A program made the position numbers and the translations under genes. From the NCBI RefSeq assembly GCF_006716425.1, contig NZ_VFOZ01000001.1:7130001-7194000 (forward strand): 64,000 bases of DNA, written 5' to 3'. Under the pieces are notes generated by a model. It had not been told where the DNA came from and made no database searches. It was given only the letters and a program-made list of their open reading frames with translations. Below are positions 57,857 through 64,000 of the stretch, one piece after another. The DNA is from Actinoallomurus bryophytorum. GTDB lineage: Bacteria; Actinomycetota; Actinomycetes; Streptosporangiales; Streptosporangiaceae. Positions within the stretch are counted from its first letter, which is position 1. Each line of letters opens with the position of its first letter.

Positions 57857-59092
57857 GTGAACACGTCCGGAATCCGTCCGGTGAAGATCGTCTTTCTGAT
57901 CCACAACGTCTACGGCATCGGCGGGACCATCCGTACGACGCTGAACCTGGCCGCCGCCCTCGCCGACCGGCACCAGGTGGAGATCGTCTCCATGCTCCGG
58001 CACCGCGAACGGCCCCGCTTCGAGATCGACCCGCGAGTGACGGTGGTGCCCCTGGTGGACATCCGCGCGGGCTCCGACGACACGGCCGACCCGATGTTCA
58101 CCGAACCGGCCACCGTCTTCCCCGCCGCGGAGAAGCGCTACCGGCAGTACAGCCGCCTCACCGACCGCAGGGCAGAGGACTACCTGCGTCGTTGTCGCGC
58201 GGAGGTGATCATCGGCACCCGGCCCGGGTTGAACGTCTATCTCGCCCGGTTCGGCCCCTCCCGCGCGGTGCGCATCGCCCAGGAACACCTGACACACGAC
58301 AGCCACGTCAAGAAGCTGCGCGCCGAACTCGCCCGTCACTATGCCGGCCTGGACGCCGTGGTCACCACGACGGAGGCGGACGCCGCCGTGTACCGCGCCC
58401 GGATGCCCCTGCCCGGGGTACGGGTGCTGGCGGTGCCCAACAGCGTCCCCGAACCCGCCGTCCCGCCCTCGGACGGCACCGCCAGGATCATCGCCGGCGC
58501 GGGCCGCCTGGTGCGGGGCAAACGCTTCGACCTGCTGATCGAGGCCTTCGCCGACGTCGCGGCCAAGTACCCGGACTGGGTCCTGCGCGTCTACGGTGGC
58601 GGCCCCGACAGAGAGCGCCTGCAGCGGTTGATCGACGACCGCGGCCTGGGCGGGCAGGCGACCCTGATGGGTGCCCGCTCACCGATCGAGACGGAGTTCG
58701 CCCAGGCGTCCATCGTCGTGTCGGCCTCCGACGCCGAGTCCTTCGGTATGACGCTGGTCGAGGCGATGCGCTGCGGCGTCCCGGTCGTGAGCACCGACTG
58801 CCCGCTCGGCCCCGCCGAGATCATCCGGCACGGCGTCGACGGCCTGCTCGTCCCGGTCGACGACGGCGAGGCCCTGACCGCCGCGATGCTCGGCCTCATC
58901 ACGGACGACTCCGCCCGCCGCCGCATGGGCGAGGAGGCCCGGGTCTCCGCGCGCCGTTTCGACCCCGCCCCCATCGCCCGTACGTACGAGGAGCTCTTCA
59001 CCGCTCTCGTCGCCGGCCGCCGCGCCCGGCGGCGCGGTGCCCTGTGGCACACCAGGCTGCGTCCCGCGCTACGGGGCGCACTGCGCAGGTGA
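57857..59092 (+). CDS. GT4-family glycosyltransferase
   Basis: A 411-residue retaining glycosyltransferase of GT-B fold. IVFLIHNVYGIGGTIRTTLNLAAAL is the N-terminal acceptor-side loop; AGAGRLVRGKRFDLLIEAF and ESFGMTLVEAMRCGVPVVSTDCPLGPAEII (the EX7E motif) form the donor domain. It ends with a basic tail typical of membrane-associated enzymes. The GTG at 57857 is preferred; an upstream ATG at 57719 would run through the BlaI operators. Likely role: cell-envelope glycan synthesis. Its promoter may be under BlaI control. Confidence 0.85.
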   Translation: MNTSGIRPVKIVFLIHNVYGIGGTIRTTLNLAAALADRHQVEIVSMLRHRERPRFEIDPRVTVVPLVDIRAGSDDTADPMFTEPATVFPAAEKRYRQYSRLTDRRAEDYLRRCRAEVIIGTRPGLNVYLARFGPSRAVRIAQEHLTHDSHVKKLRAELARHYAGLDAVVTTTEADAAVYRARMPLPGVRVLAVPNSVPEPAVPPSDGTARIIAGAGRLVRGKRFDLLIEAFADVAAKYPDWVLRVYGGGPDRERLQRLIDDRGLGGQATLMGARSPIETEFAQASIVVSASDAESFGMTLVEAMRCGVPVVSTDCPLGPAEIIRHGVDGLLVPVDDGEALTAAMLGLITDDSARRRMGEEARVSARRFDPAPIARTYEELFTALVAGRRARRRGALWHTRLRPALRGALRR

Positions 59093-59120
59093 CGGGCCGG
59101 GGGCGTGCCTTTGGCGCCGC

Positions 59121-59912
59121 TCAGAGCCCGGCCGGCTCCGCGACGACTCGGCGGAGGTCGCGGAGCGTCCCCGCGAACGCCGACGGCAACACGAGCAGGC
59201 CGATCCCCGGGGCGGCGGACCACAGGTCAAGGTGCCCGCCGGTCACCGAGACGCTGAGAAGCATCGACCCGGCCGCGGTGCCGGCGAGAGCCAGTGTCCA
59301 CATGCCGAGCCGGAGCCGCGCGGGGCGCGGTGCCACGGCCACACCCGCCCCCAGGCTCGCGACGATCCGGCAGCCGTGGAACGCGCCCAGCGCCAGTGCG
59401 GTCCACCAGCAGCCGAGCAGCACGGGCCGCAGCAGTGCCGGCGCGACGGTGTACGTGCCGGTCCGCACGCAGGCCACGACGGCCGCGCCGAGGATCACCG
59501 GGGTGGCGAACCGGCGTGCCGCGCCGCGAAGCACCGTGCTCGCGGCGTCGAGGGTCAGGCGGGGACGGGGCAGGACCAGGAGGAACCCGAGGAACATCAG
59601 CCCGGTGCAGGCGGTCATGGGCCAGGCGCGGGCGACCCGGCCGGAGAGGGGAGTGTCCATCTCCATGGCCACGTGCGCGAGGTACCAGCAGGCGGCCGCG
59701 ACGGTGACCGCCATGACCGCCGCCCGCCGCTGTCGCTGGGCGGTGGAGTCGGCCGGCCAGATCACCGGGTGCAGCCACATGCCGGCGATGCCCACCGCCA
59801 GGTCCGGCCACGACCTCCATCCCGTGCTCTGGACCTCGATCTCCATGGCCGGACCCCAGCGCTCACGGAACGGGCCGGGGTACAGCCTGATCAGTCTCTG
59901 GGCGGCGTTCAT
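59121..59912 (-). CDS. Multi-pass membrane protein linked to PadR
   Basis: A 263-residue membrane protein with about six hydrophobic segments. It opens RLIRLYPGPFRERWGPAMEIEV, a motif (RLYPxxFRxRxGxEM) often seen at the start of membrane proteins encoded after PadR genes. No catalytic residue set was recognised. It overlaps the PadR stop by ATGA and so is translated with it. Function unknown. Confidence 0.75.
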   Translation of the reverse strand: MNAAQRLIRLYPGPFRERWGPAMEIEVQSTGWRSWPDLAVGIAGMWLHPVIWPADSTAQRQRRAAVMAVTVAAACWYLAHVAMEMDTPLSGRVARAWPMTACTGLMFLGFLLVLPRPRLTLDAASTVLRGAARRFATPVILGAAVVACVRTGTYTVAPALLRPVLLGCWWTALALGAFHGCRIVASLGAGVAVAPRPARLRLGMWTLALAGTAAGSMLLSVSVTGGHLDLWSAAPGIGLLVLPSAFAGTLRDLRRVVAEPAGL

Positions 59913-60208
59913 GCCGGGGTGACACCCAGGTTCTTCAGTCCTGCGGCCGCGACTCGCGCCATCGACCGCAGCTCACGCTCCAGCACCTCGCGTCCCTGGG
60001 CGGTCAGCCGGACCGGACGCTGGCGCCCCTTCTCCTCCAGGGACTCGATCAGCTGCTTGGCCTCCAGGCGGGTCAGCGCCCCGTACAGGCTGCCGGGTCC
60101 CAGCCGCTCTCCGGCCAGCTCCTCGATCGCCGCGTTGATCGCGTATCCGTGCAAGGGCCCGTCGGCCAGCACACAGAGCACGAGCGTTTGAGCGTCGTTG
60201 GCCTGCAC
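59909..60208 (-). CDS. PadR family transcriptional regulator
   Basis: A 99-residue PadR-like repressor: LVLCVLADGPLHGYAINAAIEEL and LGPGSLYGALTRLEAKQLIESLEEKGRQRPVRLTAQG form the winged helix; only a short dimerisation helix follows (subfamily 2). The ATG at 60208 has GGGAGGAG. Repeats in the 74-bp divergent spacer (60234-60273) are the likely operator. It likely regulates itself, the membrane protein after it and the divergent membrane protein gene. Confidence 0.88.
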   Translation of the reverse strand: MQANDAQTLVLCVLADGPLHGYAINAAIEELAGERLGPGSLYGALTRLEAKQLIESLEEKGRQRPVRLTAQGREVLERELRSMARVAAAGLKNLGVTPA

Positions 60209-60233
60209 GTGTCTCCTCCCGGTCAGAAGGTCA

Positions 60234-60273
60234 GCGTACTACGCGCCGAGTGGTACGCACCGAGTAGTACGCA
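60234..60273. promoter_or_regulatory. Inverted and tandem repeats, likely PadR operator
   Basis: GCGTACTA (60234-60241) and TAGTACGC (60265-60272) are perfect 8-bp arms 23 bp apart. Inside, CCGAGTGGTACGCA (60246-60259) and CCGAGTAGTACGCA (60260-60273) form a head-to-tail duplication with one mismatch. A further GTGTACTATGCG follows at the start of the divergent gene. Confidence 0.6.
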
Positions 60274-60282
60274 GCGTGTACT

Positions 60283-61371
60283 ATGCGACGCATGGACGAG
60301 ATCGCCGCGGGAGCGGAAGAACCTGAGATCGCGGTGCTCCCGGCCGAGCACCCCGCCCGTCCCGCCGTGAGGCCGGCGCTGTGGTCCGCGCTCGCGGGAG
60401 CGGTGGCCTTCACGGTGTCCGCGTACGTCACGACGCAGGTCCGCGCGGTGCGTGCGGGCAGCCCCTGGCAGGACGATCCGTACGTCGGCGTCGTGTCGTT
60501 CACGGAGTTCCTGGTGCCGGCGCTGGCCGTGCTGATCGCGGTACGGGCGCTTCTGTACCGCCGGGCGGAGCCGAAGCCGGTATTCCGTACCGCCCAGCTC
60601 CTGCGGGCCGCGTTCGTGTGCACTCTGCTGGTGGCCGCGACGATCGCCGTGGACGGTCTGGCGGTGGTCCTGCGGGCCGACCACGCGCTCTGGAACGACG
60701 GCACGCCGTGGCTGGTCGCGGCCCTGGCACCGCTCGCCGCGCTGGTGGCGGCGGCGCTGGCCTGCGAGGCGCGTGCCTTCCGCCGGCTGCCGCCCAGGGA
60801 CGGTCACGTTCCTGGCGGCGACTGGCTCGATGACCTGGCGGTCCTGGCCGAGACCCTTGCGGTGCGCCTGCCTCCGAGCGGAGCCCGCCTGGCCGTCCGG
60901 ATCGCCAGGGGCGGCGCGATCGAGTTCGCCCGCGAGCACATCATGGCGGTGGCCGCGCTGGCGAGCCTCGGTGCCGGCCTGGCGATCGGCGTCGCGCAGG
61001 CGGTCGGCGAACACTGGACGAGCCCGGTCCTGTTCCTCACCTTCGCCGCCATCGGCACGGGCGGGTTCTTCGCCTTCTCGATGATCTGCAACACCGCCCT
61101 GCGGATCGCCGCCCCCCGCGAACCGGCGAGTGCCGGGAGAGTACGGCGCTCGGCGCGGATGGCCGTCATCGCCGGCTCGCTGGCGCTGCCCGCGTCGGCG
61201 GTCCTGCGCGACGGCATCAGGACCACACTGGGACTCCATGGCGAGATCGATAACGCCGGGCAGCTCGCGGTGATCACCTTCGCGGGTGGCCTGTCGGCCG
61301 CCGTGCTCGTCTTCGCCGCGATGCTGGTCATCGCCAGGCGTGACGGGGTCCCGGTGCACCGGCGAGCGTGA
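60283..61371 (+). CDS. Multi-pass membrane protein of unknown function
   Basis: A 362-residue protein (359 if the ATG at 60292 is used) with a hydrophilic start and about eight hydrophobic segments in pairs (around 35-52, 72-90, 112-130, 143-160, 215-232, 245-262, 285-300, 330-350). I do not recognise the family. Neither ATG has a ribosome site, and TAGTAC at 60265-60270 could be a -10, so the mRNA may be leaderless. It is divergent from PadR across shared repeats. Confidence 0.65.
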   Translation: MRRMDEIAAGAEEPEIAVLPAEHPARPAVRPALWSALAGAVAFTVSAYVTTQVRAVRAGSPWQDDPYVGVVSFTEFLVPALAVLIAVRALLYRRAEPKPVFRTAQLLRAAFVCTLLVAATIAVDGLAVVLRADHALWNDGTPWLVAALAPLAALVAAALACEARAFRRLPPRDGHVPGGDWLDDLAVLAETLAVRLPPSGARLAVRIARGGAIEFAREHIMAVAALASLGAGLAIGVAQAVGEHWTSPVLFLTFAAIGTGGFFAFSMICNTALRIAAPREPASAGRVRRSARMAVIAGSLALPASAVLRDGIRTTLGLHGEIDNAGQLAVITFAGGLSAAVLVFAAMLVIARRDGVPVHRRA

Positions 61372-61389
61372 GGTAGCGTCCCGGCCGGC

Positions 61390-61406
61390 CGGGGCGCCAA
61401 GCCCCG
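61390..61406. terminator. Short GC hairpin between convergent genes
   Basis: CGGGGC and GCCCCG with a 5-base loop, 18 bp after the membrane protein stop; the convergent NmrA-like gene ends at 61431. Confidence 0.45.
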
Positions 61407-61430
61407 ACGGGCTTTCCGGCGCTGACCCCC

Positions 61431-62273
61431 TCAGCCGAATGCGGCCCGATGGTCGCCGGCCCAGGTCGCGTAGGAACGAGCCGTACGGCCGAGTACGGTC
61501 GCCACGTCGGCGGTCAGCCGGGCGTTTCCCCCTTCGGCGATGAACCGCTGGCCGCGCATCGCGCCCTCGGCGAAATCCGGGTCCTGGCCGGCGGCGATCA
61601 TCTGCTTCTTCGCCACGTCCAGCGGCACGTCGACGACCTCGATCGGGCGGCCGAGCACCTTCCGCAGGATCTCCACCTGATCGGGAGTGCTCAGCGACTC
61701 GGGACCGGTCAGCGTGTAGGTCCTGCCCGCGTGATCCGGCGTGGTCAGTGCCGCGACCGCGACCTCGGCGACGTCGCGTGGATCGACCACGCCCTGCGCG
61801 CCGTCCCCCGTCAGGTTGGCGACCGGCCGTCCCGCGCGGATCATGGCGGCCCAGTGCAGGGTGTTGGTGGCGAAGCCGCTGGGCCGCAGGACCGTCCAGA
61901 CCGCCTCGCCCGCGCGCAGCGCCCGCTCGCCGGGGAGATGCCATCCGCCGGCCCTGAGCTCGGTGTTCTCGCCGGTGCCGATGGCCGACAACTTCACCAC
62001 CTTCCCCACGCCGTGGGACTGTACGGCGTCGAGCATCGCCAGGTCGTGTCGCTTGATCCAGGGACCCGGCGCGTCCAGCAGGAAGACCGCGTCGGCCCCG
62101 GCAACCGCGCCGTCGAGGGAGTCGCGGTCATCGAAGTCTCCCCGTACGATCTCCGCCGGCAGACTCACGCCGTCGGGGTTCCGCGTCATCGCCCGGACCC
62201 GCTCGCCGCGCTCGGCCAGCATCCGGACCACTTCAGTGCCGATGGTGCCCGTCGCACCCGTGACAAGGATCAT
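61431..62273 (-). CDS. NmrA-like NAD(P)-binding protein
   Basis: A 280-residue atypical SDR/NmrA-like protein. The nucleotide loop is ILVTGATGTIGTEVVRML, with GDFDDRDSLDGAVAGADAVFLL following and the substrate side in VLRPSGFATNTLHWA. There is no YxxxK catalytic pair; members are azoreductase/quinone-reductase-like or sense redox through NADP. The ATG at 62273 has a weak ribosome site; a longer reading would enter the AraC gene. It is divergent from an AraC gene that probably controls it. Confidence 0.83.
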   Translation of the reverse strand: MILVTGATGTIGTEVVRMLAERGERVRAMTRNPDGVSLPAEIVRGDFDDRDSLDGAVAGADAVFLLDAPGPWIKRHDLAMLDAVQSHGVGKVVKLSAIGTGENTELRAGGWHLPGERALRAGEAVWTVLRPSGFATNTLHWAAMIRAGRPVANLTGDGAQGVVDPRDVAEVAVAALTTPDHAGRTYTLTGPESLSTPDQVEILRKVLGRPIEVVDVPLDVAKKQMIAAGQDPDFAEGAMRGQRFIAEGGNARLTADVATVLGRTARSYATWAGDHRAAFG

Positions 62274-62332
62274 GTCGAGCACTCTGCCGCCCCGCTGCCT
62301 TGGGGATATAGGAAAAATCGGCAGCCCGTAGA

Positions 62333-63091
62333 GTGATCGGCGTGGACGCGATGATCCCAATGCCCGCCCTTCGGCCGTGGATCGCGGACGTCACGCTGAT
62401 GCGGCCCGACAGCGCTCTGCCGCTGGTGCACCTACCCGACGCCGCCACCGCACTGGTCTATCGCAGGACCGGCGCACGGGACGGCGACCTGCGCGTGATC
62501 GGCCCACGCAGCCGCGCCTCCTACTACCCGGGCAAGGAACTGCCGATGTGCATCCGGGCCCGGCTGCGTCCGGGTGCGGCCAAGCCGGTGTTCGGTGTCC
62601 CGGTCAGCGAGCTGCGGGACCAGGCCGTACCGCTCACCGACCTGTGGGGCGCCCGCGCCGCCCGCCTCGAGGACCGGCTGGGCGAGCTGACCGACCCCGG
62701 CCCGATCCTGCGGGGCATCGAGGAGGCATTGCTCGAAGGCCTGTACGAGAGCGCGGACGCGCGCGACCTGCTGCTCGGCGAGGCCATCGAGTCGCTGTCC
62801 GGCCACGGCGAACGGGTCGCCGCGCTCGCCCGGCGGCTGTCGGTCAGCGAGCGCCACCTGCGCGACCTGTTCACCGACCGGGTCGGCCTGTCGCCCAAGC
62901 GCTTCGCCGGCATCCAGCGCGTCCGCACGGTGCTGGCCCGCGCGGGCTCCGCGAAATGGGCGGGACTCGCCTCGGATACCGGTTACTACGACCAGTCCCA
63001 TATGACGGCCGACTTCCACAGGCTCATGGGAGTGTCCCCGGCGGCCTTTCGCGCGGGTCACCTTCCCGCCAGGACACCCTGCGCCGCATGA
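62333..63091 (+). CDS. AraC family transcriptional regulator
   Basis: A 252-residue regulator with a poorly conserved N-terminal sensing domain (RVIGPRSRASYYPGKEL) and a C-terminal double HTH (AALARRLSVSERHLRDLFTDRVGLSPKRF, then LASDTGYYDQSHMTADFHRLMGVSPAAFRAG). It starts at GTG 62333, GTG 62342 or ATG 62351; no clear ribosome site decides. The 59-bp spacer to the NmrA-like gene holds TATAGGAAAAAT, probably promoter sequence. Confidence 0.85.
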   Translation: MIGVDAMIPMPALRPWIADVTLMRPDSALPLVHLPDAATALVYRRTGARDGDLRVIGPRSRASYYPGKELPMCIRARLRPGAAKPVFGVPVSELRDQAVPLTDLWGARAARLEDRLGELTDPGPILRGIEEALLEGLYESADARDLLLGEAIESLSGHGERVAALARRLSVSERHLRDLFTDRVGLSPKRFAGIQRVRTVLARAGSAKWAGLASDTGYYDQSHMTADFHRLMGVSPAAFRAGHLPARTPCAA

Positions 63092-63112
63092 GGCGATCCG
63101 TGCCGGCCGACA

Positions 63113-63325
63113 TCACGACCGCCTCCGTCCGGCGCGTGTGCCGCCGAGCAGGGACCGGCCCAGCAGGGCGATGACGGCGATCGGCGGTAGCCACCACGCC
63201 GCGACTCCGGCCGCGGCCAGCAGTGCCGTGGCGGCGACGGCCACCACGACGCCGAGCGCGATGGTCCAGTCGTCGCCGATCAGGAAGTCGGACCAGAACC
63301 GCAGGAATCGCATGAGGCCTGTCAC
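63113..63325 (-). CDS. Small membrane protein coupled to the COG4280-like gene
   Basis: A 70-residue protein: amphipathic start (RFLRFWSDFLIGDDW), then two close hydrophobic segments (about 21-41 and 44-57) and a basic end. The GTG at 63325 overlaps the stop of the upstream gene (GTGA). Small partners of this kind often follow COG4280-type genes. Function unknown. Confidence 0.75.
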   Translation of the reverse strand: MTGLMRFLRFWSDFLIGDDWTIALGVVVAVAATALLAAAGVAAWWLPPIAVIALLGRSLLGGTRAGRRRS

Positions 63326-64000
63326 GGGGCCACCTCGGTGGGGTTCGGCGCCGGATCGGGCGCCGCGGCGCGGGGCGACCGTCTACGCAGCAGGATGACG
63401 AACAGCAGCGACACCAGGAGAAAGGCCGGGATCAGCACGAGCAGGGCACGGTCCGCGCCGGGCCAGTCCGCGCCGGCTCCCTCGCCCGCCCAGAACGTGC
63501 CGAAGGAGGTCAGCAGGATCCCGACCGCGAACTTCATCGCGTTCTCCGGGACCCGCGCCAGGGGCTCCTTCAGCAGAACGCCCACCACGGTGACCGCGAT
63601 GATCGCCAGTGCCGCGCCGAGGCAGGCAAGCGCGATGTGCCCCTGGTTCGCGCCGAAGGTCACGACGATGAACGCCACCTCCAGGCCTTCGAGGAGAACG
63701 GCCTTGAACGCGAGGGCGAAGGCGTACCAGTCGGTGACGAACGCCCGCCCGCTCCGCCCCGCGGCCCGCGCGGCCGACACCTGCCGCTCGTAGATGGCGG
63801 TCTCGTCGTGCATTGCCTTGTGCCCCGAGGCCCGCAGGATCGCCTTCCTCAGCCACTGCAGGCCGAAGACCAGCAGAAGAGTCCCGATGACCAGGCGCAG
63901 CGCGTTCAGCGGGATGTGGCCGATCGCCGGACCGAAGACCGCCACGATCGCGGCCAGTACGGCCAGCGCGACGCCGACGCCCTTCAAGGGCGACGGCCAA
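63322..64000 (-). CDS. COG4280-like membrane protein, 5' end beyond the right edge
   Basis: At least 225 residues, open to the edge (the frame reads WPSPLKGVGVALAVLA up to it), so the start is outside the window; the TTG at 63987 is not the real start. There are about six hydrophobic segments, with GLQWLRKAILRASGHKAMHDE between segments 2 and 3 and KAVLLEGLEVAFIVVTFGANQG in segment 3 (a Glu-containing helix like those of metal permeases). The family is a predicted membrane protein with distant similarity to FTR1-type permeases. It is coupled to a 70-residue membrane protein. Confidence 0.75.
   Translation of the reverse strand, partial: WPSPLKGVGVALAVLAAIVAVFGPAIGHIPLNALRLVIGTLLLVFGLQWLRKAILRASGHKAMHDETAIYERQVSAARAAGRSGRAFVTDWYAFALAFKAVLLEGLEVAFIVVTFGANQGHIALACLGAALAIIAVTVVGVLLKEPLARVPENAMKFAVGILLTSFGTFWAGEGAGADWPGADRALLVLIPAFLLVSLLFVILLRRRSPRAAAPDPAPNPTEVAP

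Noticed and set aside
60223-61944. 573-codon minus-strand frame
   Set aside because: Antisense to the PadR-divergent membrane protein and part of the NmrA-like gene region; Arg/Gly/Asp-rich, no domain.
1-64000. tRNA/rRNA genes, CRISPR arrays, insertion sequences, integrase or prophage genes
   Set aside because: I looked for these in the intergenic spacers and saw no cloverleaf-like sequence, regular direct-repeat array or transposase motif; spacers are short and mostly carry promoters and hairpins.

Overview
The window is high-GC DNA (well over 70% in most genes) with many GTG starts, Shine-Dalgarno sites of AGGAG/GGAGG type and tightly overlapping ATGA/GTGA gene junctions. Together with an actinobacterial hopanoid cluster, a conservon-type GTPase, P450/ferredoxin pairs and many TetR/LuxR regulators, this points to a filamentous actinomycete. 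Streptosporangiales/Thermomonosporaceae is my guess; the sequence alone does not fix the genus. No tRNA, rRNA, CRISPR array, transposase or phage gene was recognised. About 75 genes, several micro-ORFs and two clear pseudogenes are listed.

Left part (1-15.5 kb): the 5' end of a gene leaving the window behind a promoter with a LacI-like palindrome; a GNAT enzyme and an orphan CvnD-like GTPase; TetR; two small membrane proteins; an operon for the two halves of a Tm-1-like protein (UPF0261 + TIM barrel) plus a cupin, divergent from a MocR regulator; a decayed epimerase; a membrane-anchored hydrolase; an ABC-2 exporter beside a LuxR-type two-component system. Matching CTACG-N8-CGTAG sites precede both the exporter and the kinase. 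Then come LysR and an MFS exporter preceded by a leader peptide and hairpin.

Middle (15.6-29.9 kb): a degradative operon (hydrolase, Baeyer-Villiger monooxygenase, 3Fe-4S-type ferredoxin, P450) divergent from a TetR gene across twin GGTAC-N6-GTACC palindromes; a two-domain methyltransferase; an esterase; a NodI/NodJ-like exporter with two permeases; an SDR; paired DMT/NIPA-like transporters; an MGDG-synthase-like glycosyltransferase divergent from a NodB deacetylase.

30.0-37.6 kb: a seven-gene overlapping hopanoid operon: hpnC, hpnD, hpnE, a prenyl diphosphate synthase, shc, hpnG, hpnH. It accounts for isoprenyl diphosphate to hopene to adenosylhopane to ribosylhopane. It is followed by FMN/F420-type oxidoreductases (one broken by a nonsense codon), a SnoaL-like protein, a GH13 enzyme, a secreted protein, a 24-residue membrane microprotein, CsbD, RidA and a Tat-exported hydrolase.

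Right part (44-64 kb): a large LuxR/ATPase regulator and an envelope-centred region with three BlaI-type repressors. One sits between two PAP2 phosphatases and has dyads at two promoters. Two sit in mirror-image BlaI-M56 protease modules whose protease genes overlap tail to tail by 228 bp, and one of these shares tandem operators with a glycosyltransferase. Interspersed are an ECF sigma factor with a membrane partner, a second two-component system with a MacB/FtsX-type ABC transporter, a PadR module, NmrA/AraC, and a COG4280-like membrane protein cut by the right edge.
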